From positions 170,565,107 through 170,629,106 of the forward strand of contig CP136061.1 in the NCBI GenBank assembly GCA_032622095.1: DNA of 64,000 nucleotides, written 5' to 3'. The notes beneath the pieces are model-generated. The model was not told the origin of the DNA, did not search any database, and worked only from the letters and a program-made list of their open reading frames with translations. Positions 55,378-64,000 of the stretch are shown here, one piece after another. A program made the translations under genes and the position numbers. The DNA is from Siphonodentalium dalli (lineage: Eukaryota > Mollusca > Scaphopoda > Gadilida > Siphonodentaliidae). Numbering within the stretch: the stretch's first letter is position 1; every line of letters begins with the position of its first letter.

Positions 55378-57300
55378 ATGCCTCCACGAAAGAAGAAGCG
55401 GGCGGAGACTTCGGGTCTTTCTGATGGGCTGACCCCCACTTTCCAACCTATATCGGGGCGGCGACGTTCTACGCGTTCGGCACAAGTTCCACCAGCGGCC
55501 GCTGCTCCGGCTTTACCGCTACCGGGAGACATCCCCATCAGCTCCAATAACATTCAACCGGTGATTTCGGGCAGCCTGCCTGTCACTACCATTTCTGACA
55601 TTATGCCACACATGACATTTATTGGCTCAAATCCGAATACCGCTCCGGTTTACTCCAGGCCAATGTTACCGATATATACGACCACCTCTACCAGCACAAC
55701 GTCAACACAAATGTATATGGATCGTGGGACACTTGGCTACCAGCCATCCACCGCCGTTTCATATGTACCACCAGTTTCTGGACCATCCTGGTCGTCACCT
55801 TGGCGACTGGAAGTTGCACAGGACAACATGCAGTTAGCGGTGTCCAACCCCCGCTTGAATTATCTACATCAGCCTGGTAATGTTCCGGCTTCAACATATC
55901 CGCAACAGACTTTTCCGCCGAATGTGGATGTTCTGGTCGCTCCATCCTTACAAACTGTTCCATCCGCTCCATCCTTCCAAACTGTTCCGTCCGCTCCATC
56001 CGTTGTTCAACAAACTGTTCCGTTCGCCGCTCCACAACCACAAACTGTTCCGTTCGCTCAACAACCACAACCTGTTCCGTTCGCTCCACAACCACAAACT
56101 GTTCCGTTCGTTCGACCGCCGCAGACCGTTCCAGCCTTTCCGCCACAACAAACTTTTCAATTCATGGCACCGGATCAGACTGTCCAGCAGACAATTCCTG
56201 TTCCGCCACAGCAGACGATTCCGCCACAGCAGACGATTCCGCCACTTCAAGCCTTACCACAGCAGAACGCTTTCCCTGGCCAATTGGCCTCCGTTATTAC
56301 CAACGTGTTGGCCAATCACGCAGGTGGACGAGTTCAAGAAACGTGCCCCACCTGGTCCCAAGATCAACGAGGAAATCCCACCGGACTGGTCGCTTCACAA
56401 CTGGTTGACACGGCAAACACGCTGATAAAAAACTCCCTATCCAAGACCTCTACTCTGCAATATCAAGCGGCTTGTTCCAAATATGCTTCATTTTGTCATA
56501 CCCTTTGCATTCCGGAACAATGGCCTATCCCCTTGGATACGTTGTGCATTTTTATCGCGTATTTGTTCCGACAATTGTATGCACCCACATCAATCGTTTC
56601 CATTATCAGTGCATTATCCTACTACCATAAGATGCGCAATTTGGTTGATTATACCCATGCCTTCTTGATCAAAAAGATTATAGTGGGAGCGCAACGTTTA
56701 CGGCCTGTTATGGATATCAGGCTCCCTATAACTTTACCTATTTTGCATCGTTTGATTTCTGCGGTAGGCACAACGACTAAGGTGTATTATGAACAGGTCC
56801 TTTACTCAGCGATGTTCTGTATCGCATTCTATGCCCTTGCACGTATTGGTGAGCTCTGCCCAAAAACTAAGCGCGATGCATCTCATGTCCTCCAGCGCGA
56901 TGACTGCCTCTTACAGTCGCAGTCTGCTACCTTGACCTTTCGGTCTTTTAAGCACAACATCCAACAACGGCCTCATTCAATTTCCATTCAGTCTCAGAGG
57001 GCTCGTGTCTTTTGCCCTATCTTTCTACTCACAAGATATTTGGCGGTGCGGCCCACCATCCCTGGTCCTTTATTTTGCACAATTAATGGGGCCCCAATTT
57101 TACGTCGACATTTTGATCAAACACTTATTCACGCTCTTACATTTTGCAATCTAGACAGCAAGGTTTTTAAGGGTCATTCATTCCGCATTGGGGCGGCAAG
57201 CCTGGCGGCCCAACTCGGTCTCTCGGATCTCCAAATTCAACACCTTGGTCGTTGGCGTACCGATGCATTCAAAAAGTATATTCGTCAAATCCCGCTTTAG
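55378..57300 (+). CDS. Tyrosine recombinase (640 aa) with Pro/Gln-rich N-terminus
   Basis: Residues 1-35 are basic (nuclear-localisation-like). Residues 190-295 are a Pro/Gln-rich stretch of repeated Q-T-V/I-P. Residues about 340-445 form the alpha-helical core-binding region. The catalytic domain follows with ARIGEL (R489), a likely beta-hairpin Lys (K525), HSFRIGAAS (H600, R603), LGRW (W626 in the second His/Trp position) and YIR (nucleophile Y634). The full R-K-H-R-W-Y set is intact and the frame is unbroken, so the enzyme may be active. It would cut and rejoin DNA for excision or insertion of a circular form. The catalytic part resembles DIRS/Ngaro and Crypton recombinases; the flanking split repeats favour Ngaro/PAT. 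The long low-complexity N-terminus is unusual and could replace a Gag-like function; that is speculation. Confidence 0.88.
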   Translation: MPPRKKKRAETSGLSDGLTPTFQPISGRRRSTRSAQVPPAAAAPALPLPGDIPISSNNIQPVISGSLPVTTISDIMPHMTFIGSNPNTAPVYSRPMLPIYTTTSTSTTSTQMYMDRGTLGYQPSTAVSYVPPVSGPSWSSPWRLEVAQDNMQLAVSNPRLNYLHQPGNVPASTYPQQTFPPNVDVLVAPSLQTVPSAPSFQTVPSAPSVVQQTVPFAAPQPQTVPFAQQPQPVPFAPQPQTVPFVRPPQTVPAFPPQQTFQFMAPDQTVQQTIPVPPQQTIPPQQTIPPLQALPQQNAFPGQLASVITNVLANHAGGRVQETCPTWSQDQRGNPTGLVASQLVDTANTLIKNSLSKTSTLQYQAACSKYASFCHTLCIPEQWPIPLDTLCIFIAYLFRQLYAPTSIVSIISALSYYHKMRNLVDYTHAFLIKKIIVGAQRLRPVMDIRLPITLPILHRLISAVGTTTKVYYEQVLYSAMFCIAFYALARIGELCPKTKRDASHVLQRDDCLLQSQSATLTFRSFKHNIQQRPHSISIQSQRARVFCPIFLLTRYLAVRPTIPGPLFCTINGAPILRRHFDQTLIHALTFCNLDSKVFKGHSFRIGAASLAAQLGLSDLQIQHLGRWRTDAFKKYIRQIPL

Positions 57301-57647
57301 GGTCTCAGTCTGTTTCAGTCTCCGTTGACTTATATGATGGCTATCTATTTGAATATGCCTTATATTCTGTACATGTTACGTATGTTCACATTGCCAGGCG
57401 GAAACAGCGCCCCTCCTGCTACTGGCTTGGCTTGGGCGTCTCTGGCTGGAGGGGAGTTGTTTCCCATTTGCTTGGTCATCATATATCCTGCATAGTCTCA
57501 TATTAGGTTTTTTTTTTTTTTTAGCTTTGTACATATGTAGTTTCATTTGCTCATTATCACCCGTTTGTTCTCTTCTGGGGCCTCCGTTCCTTTTCCCTGG
57601 TGGCCGAGATGGTTCTATTGTTGTCCCGACAACAATCGATCCATCTG
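57301..57647 (+). other. 3' region of the recombinase gene
   Basis: No gene. Contains a T-run at about 57508-57522 and a 9-bp-arm hairpin, ATTGTTGTC-CC-GACAACAAT, at 57617-57636. Confidence 0.6.
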
Positions 57648-57820
57648 TGGCGATTTGATCGTCCACCAGTCAAATTTTGACTCCTGTTTGATGCTTTTTA
57701 ATATGACAAACATAAATAAATTTCTATATATTTTATCAGAATAAACAGAGAGTCCAAACGGGAAACTATTGTTGCTGTTGTTTTCATAACCTATAAATAT
57801 TGGAGGGTTGGGGTTCATAA
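57648..57820 (+). repeat. B1 direct repeat
   Basis: 173 bp from TGGCGATTTGATCG to GGTTCATAA. It matches B2 with one substitution and an extra 43-bp segment (begins AAACTATTGTTG) after CCAAACGGG. Two AATAAA signals (57715-57720 and 57740-57745) could polyadenylate the recombinase transcript. It abuts A2 with no spacer. Confidence 0.93.
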
Positions 57821-58244
57821 ATAATGGTAAGAGAGGCACAGCTTGTCTTAGCTATTTATGGAACCCAGCCCATTAGTAATTCAATCTGCTATGCAGCGAT
57901 CAGCTGTTGCAGAATCGTAAATACCTGCAAGAGGATACTCGCAGAATATCATCTTACCAAGCGAAATGCTTAGATTACTTCCCACTAAGAATATCATAAC
58001 AAACGTAATGAAAATAAGTATAATATATAATATTTGACATTTAAAAGATACTGTTAGGTAAATCTCTTGTTTTACGAAATAATGTATCAGAAATAAGATG
58101 GAACTATTTTCATGCGCGGAAGACTACTTTGTTTATCAAGAGGAGCGGATGCCCCGGGATTCCTTCTCTTTTCTGGCTGCGACTACAGCAGAAAAGTAAA
58201 CATCGTACTGTCGCCAGAAAAGAGCAGATATCATTCAAAGTTTT
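57821..58244 (+). repeat. A2 direct repeat (internal)
   Basis: 424-bp copy of A1, offset 4,313 bp, two substitutions. One of them breaks a base of the 15-bp inverted repeat (arms now 58163-58177 and 58213-58227). Short open frames inside are shared with A1 and not gene-like. Confidence 0.95.
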
Positions 58245-58660
58245 CCCACCACCACCCCATCTACCTCACCAATATCTGTTATATTAGACCATGTCTATTT
58301 TGTGGGTTGATGTCGATATCAAACTTTGGTGACGCGCTTGTATCGCTCACCTTTCCATACTTCTGGTATCTATATCATTCCACCCTAATTGGTTTTTACA
58401 TCAGAGATCTACATCATTCACCATACAAAATTTGGTTCTACACAGTCGGCTGAGGTGGTTAGCTGTGACGCGCCTGTATCGCTCACGGCTATCCCTTATG
58501 GCACGACAATTTAAATTACATCAATTACTTGGCATCCCTGGCATGCATCTGGTGGGCAACGCGCCTGTATCGCTTTCCTTTCCGGTTGCACTGCCAGTGC
58601 TATACTCATTCTCTTGCTTTCATTCATTTCATCATTGTGTGATTTTATGTCTATCACTGG
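58245..58660 (+). other. Unique spacer between A2 and B2, with an iterated 16-bp motif
   Basis: 416 bp not found elsewhere in the element. It carries ACGCGCYTGTATCGCT at 58332, 58468 and 58559. No coding potential that I recognise. Confidence 0.8.
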
Positions 58661-58790
58661 TGGCGGTTTGATCGTCCACCAGTCAAATTTTGACTCCTGT
58701 TTGATGCTTTTTAATATGACAAACATAAATAAATTTCTATATATTTTATCAGAATAAACAGAGAGTCCAAACGGGGGTTGGGGTTCATAA
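58661..58790 (+). repeat. B2 direct repeat (right end)
   Basis: 130 bp ending GGGTTCATAA exactly at the satellite junction. It lacks the 43 bp present in B1. Both AATAAA signals are retained. Confidence 0.93.
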
Positions 58791-61700
58791 ACATATATAT
58801 GTATCCCCACCACATACATCTATTGGTATCACCGCCACATAAATCTATAGGTATCCCCACCACATACATCTATAGGTATCCCGCCACACACATATTTATG
58901 TATCCCCACCACACACATATATAGGTATCACCACCACACACATATATGGGTATCCCCGCCAAATACATATATAGGTATCCCCACCACATACATATATAGG
59001 TATCACCACCACACACATATATAGGTATCCCCACCACATACATATATAGGTATCCCCACCACATACATATATAGGTAACCCCACCACATACATATATAGG
59101 TATCCCCACTACATACATCTATATGTATCCACACCACACACATATATAGGTATCCCCACCACATACATATATAGGTATCCCCACCACACACATATATAGG
59201 TATCCCCACCACATACATGTATAGGTATCCCCACCACACACATCTATATGTATCCCCACCACATACATATATAGGTATCCCCACCACATAAATATGTAGG
59301 TATCCCCACCATATACATATATAGGTATTCCCACCACACACATATATAGGTATCGCCACCACATACATATATAGGTCTCCAAGCCACATACATCCATAGG
59401 TCTCCCCACCACATACATATATAGGTATCACCACCACATACATATATAGGTATCCCCACCACACACATCTATAGGTATCCACACCACACACATATATATA
59501 GGTATCCTCCTCACACACATATATAGGTATCCCCACCACACACATATATAGGACTCCCCTCACACACATCTATAGGTATCCCCACCACACACATATATAG
59601 GTATCCCCACCACACACATATATAGGTATCACCACCACATACATATATAGGTATCCCCACCACATACATATATAGGTATCCCCACCACATCAATATATAG
59701 GTATCCCCACCAAACACATCTATAGGTATCCCCACCACACACATCTATAGGTATCCCCACCACACATATATATAGGTATAACCACCACATACATATATAG
59801 GTATCCCCGCCACATACATATATAGGTATCACCACCACACACATATATAGGTCTCCCCACCACATACATCTATAGGTATCCCCACCACACACATCTATAT
59901 GTATCCCCACCACACACATATATAGGTATCCCCACCACACACATATATAGGTATCCCCACCATACACATCTATAAGTATCCCCACCACATACATATATAG
60001 GTATCCCAACCACACACATATATAGGTATCCCCACCACATACATATATAGGTATCACCACCACAACACACATATAGGTATCCCCACCACATACATATAGG
60101 TATCCCCGAAACATACATATAGGTATCCCCACCACACACATATAGGTATCCCCACCACACACATCTATAGGTATCACCACCACATACATATATAGGTATA
60201 CCCAACACATACATATATAGGTATCCCCACCACATACATATATAGGTATCCCCACCACATACATATATAGGTATCCCCACCACATACATATATAGGTATC
60301 CGCACCACATACATATATAGGTATTCCCACCAAATACATATATAGGTATCCTCACCACATACATTTATTGGTCTCACCACCACAAACATCTATATGTATC
60401 CCCACCACATACATCTATAGGTATCCCCGCCACACACATATATAGGTATCCCCACCACACACATATATAGGTATCACCACCACACACATATATAGATATC
60501 CCCACCACATACATATATAGGTATCCCCACCACATACATATATAGGTATCACCACCACACACATATATAGGTATCCCCACCACATACATATATAGGTATC
60601 CCCACCACATACATCTATAGGTATCCCCACCACACACATATATAGGTATCCCCCACCACATACATATATAGGTATCCCCACCACATACATATATAGGTAT
60701 CGCCACCACATACATCTATAGGTATCCCCACCACATACATATATAGGTATCCCCACCACATACATCTATATGTATCCCCACCACACACATATATAGGTAT
60801 CCCCACCCCATACATATATAGGTATCCCCACCACACACATATATAGTTATCCCCACCACATACATATATAGGTATCCCCACCACACACATCTATATGTAT
60901 CCCCACCACACACATCTATAGGTATCCCCACCACACACATCTGTAGGTATCCCCACCACATAAATATGTAGGTATCCCCACCACATTCATATATAGGTAT
61001 CCCCGCCACACACATATATAGGTATCCCCACCACACACATATATAGGTCTCCCCACCACATACATATATAGGTATCCCCGCCACACACATATATAGGTAT
61101 CCCCGCCAAAGACATATATTGGTATCCCCACCACACACATATATAGGTATCCCCGCCACATACATTTATAGGTCTCCCCGCCACATACATATATAGGTAT
61201 CCCACCACACATCTATAGATATCCCCACCACACACATATATAGGTCTCCTCACCACATACATATATAGGTATCCCCACCACATACATCTATAGGTATCCC
61301 CATCACACACATATATAGGTATCCCCACCACATACATATATAGGTATCCCGACCACATACATCTATATGTATCCCCCCACTCACATATATAGGTATCCCC
61401 ACCACATACATCTATAGGTATCGCCACAACACACATATATAGGTAACCCCACCACATACATATATAGGTATCCCCACCACACACATCTATATGTATCCCC
61501 ACCACACACATCTATATGTATCCCCACCACACACATATATAGGTATCCCCACCACATACATATATAGGTATACCCACCACATACATATATAGGTATCCCC
61601 ACCACACAAATATATAGGTATCACCACCACATACATCTATATGTATCCCCTCACTCACATATATAGGTATCCCCACCACATACATCTATAGGTATCGCCA

Positions 61701-64000
61701 CAACACACATATATAGGTAACCCCACCACATACATATATAGGTATCCCCACCACACACATCTATATGTATCCCCACCACACACATATATATGTTTCCCCA
61801 CCACACACATATATAGGTATCCCCACCACATACATATATAGGTATACCCACCACATACATATATAGGTATCCCCACCACACAAATATATAGGTATCCCCA
61901 CCACATACATATATATGTATCCCCGCCACACACATATATAGGTATCCCCACCACACACATATATAGGTCTCCCAACCACATACATATATAGGTATCCCCG
62001 CCACACACATATATAGGTATCCCCGCCACACACATATATAGGTATCCCCACCACACACATATATAGGTATCCCCGCCACATACATATATAGGTCTCCCCG
62101 CCACATACATATATAGGTATCCCAACCACACATCTATGGGTATCCCCACCACACATCTATAGGTATCCCCACCACACACATATATAGGTATCCCTGCCAA
62201 AAACATCTAAAGGTATCCCCTCCACACACATATATAGGTATTCTCACCACACACATATATAGGTCTCCCAGCCACATACATCTATAGGTCTCCCCACCAC
62301 ATACATATATAGGTATCACCACCACATACATATATAGGTATCCCCACCACATACATATATAGGTATCCCCACCACACACATATATAGGTATCCCCGCCAC
62401 ACACATATATAAGTATCCCCACCACATACATATATAGGTATCACCACCACATACATATATAGGTATCCCCACCACATACATATATAGGTATCCAAGCCAC
62501 ACACATATATAGGTATCCCCACCACATACATATATAGGTATCCTCACCTCACACATATATAGTTATCCCCGCAACATACATATATAGGTCTCCCCGCTAC
62601 ACACATATATAGGTATCCCCACCCCACCACATACATATATAGGTATCCCCGCCACATACATATATAGGTATCTCCGCCACATACATATATAGGTCTCCCG
62701 CCACATACATATATAGGTATCCCCGCCACATACATCTATAGTTCTCCCCACCACACACATATATAGGTATCCCCGCCACTTACATATATAGGTCTCCCGC
62801 CACATACATATATAGGTATCCCCTCCACAGACATATATAGGTATCCTCACCACACACATATATAGGTATCCCTACCACACACATATATAGGTCTCCCCGC
62901 CACACACGTATATAGGTATCCTCACCACACACATATATAGGTATCCTCACCACATACATATATAGGTATCCCCGCCACACACATATATAGGTATCCCCAA
63001 CACACATATATAGGTCTCCCCACCACATACATATATAGGTATCCCCGCCACACACATATATAGGTATTCCCGCCACACACTTATATATGCATCACCACCA
63101 CAAACATATATAGGTATCCCCACCACATACATATATAGGTATCCCCACCACATATATCTATATGTATCCCCAACACACACATATATAGGTATCCCCACCC
63201 CACCACATACATATATAGGTATCCCCACCACATACATATATAGGTATCCCGACCACATACATCTATATGTATCCCCACCACTCACATATATAGGTATCCC
63301 CACCACATACATCTATAGGTGTCCCCACCACACACATATATAGGTATTCCCACCACATACATATATAGGTATCCCCACCACACATATATAGGTATCCCCA
63401 CCACATACATATATAGGTATCCCCGCCACATACATATATAGGTATCCCCACCACATACATATATAGGTATCCCCACCACAAACATATATAGGTATCCCCA
63501 CCACACAAATATATAGGTATCCCCACCACATACATATATAGGTATCCCCGCCACACACATATATAGGTATCCCCAACACACACATATATAAGTCTCCCCA
63601 CCACATACATATATAGGTATCCCCGCCACACACATATATAGTTATTCCCGCCACACACATATATAGGTATCCCCACCACACACATATATAGGTATCCCCG
63701 CCACATATATATATAGGTCTCCCCGCCACATACATATATAGGTATCCCCACCACACATCTATACGTATCCCCACCACATACATATATAGGTCTCCCCGCC
63801 ACATACATATATAGCTATCACCACCACATACATATATAGGTATCCCCACCACATACATATATAGGTATCCCTACCACACACATATATAGGTATCCAAGCC
63901 ACACACATATATAGGTATCCCCACCACATACATATATAGGTATCCTCACCACACACATATATAGGTATCCCCGCAACATACATCTATAGGTCTCCCCGCT
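58791..64000. repeat. 25-bp satellite, array C
   Basis: Same satellite. The first 200 bp match the sequence following the empty site at 52214-52400 (CTATTGGTATCACCGCC and the later GGGTATCCCCGCCAAATAC landmark). Further right, blocks match the 37-40 kb part of array A at an offset of about 24.5 kb. The array runs off the window end. Confidence 0.96.

Larger units (their letters stand above)
53508..58790 (+). mobile_element. Tyrosine-recombinase element with split direct repeats and no RT
   Basis: Order: A1 (53508-53931), SGNH hydrolase gene, tyrosine recombinase gene, B1 (57648-57820), A2 (57821-58244), a unique 416-bp spacer, B2 (58661-58790). A1/A2 and B1/B2 are direct repeats, and the B1-A2 junction reproduces the junction a circular form would have (B2 end joined to A1 start). 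This split-direct-repeat layout is the hallmark of PAT/Ngaro-type tyrosine-recombinase retroelements, some of which carry SGNH hydrolases. No reverse transcriptase, RNase H or Gag-like zinc knuckle is present. Flanking satellite is interrupted without a target duplication, as expected of recombinase-mediated insertion. It could be an internally deleted Ngaro relative moved in trans, or a distinct recombinase/hydrolase lineage. Confidence 0.85.

Noticed and set aside
55688-56250. Overlapping open frames on both strands across the Pro/Gln-rich region (for example 55688-56146 minus and 55880-56425 plus)
   Set aside because: They are shadows of the low-complexity repeat in the recombinase frame, without homology-like motifs.
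53508-58244. LTR retrotransposon with A1 and A2 as LTRs
   Set aside because: A2 does not end at the right satellite junction, B repeats lie outside it, there are no TG...CA ends and no target duplication, and the enzyme is a tyrosine recombinase rather than a DDE integrase.

Overview
This window is eukaryotic, most likely from a marine invertebrate. A bivalve mollusc is plausible but not proven: the evidence is a split-direct-repeat tyrosine-recombinase element, a transposase type I associate with cnidarian, arthropod and mollusc genomes, and repeat debris in the interior that resembles bivalve repeats. I see no host gene, tRNA, rRNA or CRISPR array. About three quarters of the window is one satellite DNA.

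Layout. (1) 1-40573: satellite array A. The monomer is 25 bp (GGTATCCCCACC followed by ACATACATATATA), with recurrent variants organised into higher-order repeats of about 1 to 8 kb. Eight copies of a non-satellite spacer are embedded in the first 21 kb: six short copies of about 225 bp and two long copies of 580 bp. (2) 40574-49363: an 8.79-kb DNA transposon inserted in the array. It has short CCCTT... terminal inverted repeats, iterated subterminal motifs and a minus-strand transposase-like gene. That gene's Tudor/SH3-like C-terminal part lies in the -1 frame after a run of eight A. The interior also holds a hAT-like MITE, a truncated non-LTR tail, a degenerate repeat of about 143 bp and a perfect 25-bp-arm palindrome. 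(3) 49364-53507: satellite array B. (4) 53508-58790: a 5.28-kb tyrosine-recombinase element laid out A1 - SGNH hydrolase - recombinase - B1 - A2 - spacer - B2. These are the split direct repeats of Ngaro/PAT-type elements, but there is no reverse transcriptase, RNase H or recognisable Gag. (5) 58791-64000: satellite array C, of the same family.

Both mobile elements landed in pre-existing satellite. For the recombinase element an exact empty site survives in neighbouring satellite copies (around 50217-50250), so the insertion can be resolved to the base, with no target-site duplication. The many long minus-strand open frames in the satellite are an artefact. The reverse complement of the monomer has no stop codon in any frame, and 25 is not divisible by 3, so every frame reads the same 25-residue peptide cycle.

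The most interesting object is the 53508-58790 element: recombinase plus SGNH hydrolase, split direct repeats, no reverse transcriptase. The frameshifted transposase and the spacer-marked higher-order satellite come next. Superfamily naming of the transposase and identification of the host both need database searches that I could not run.
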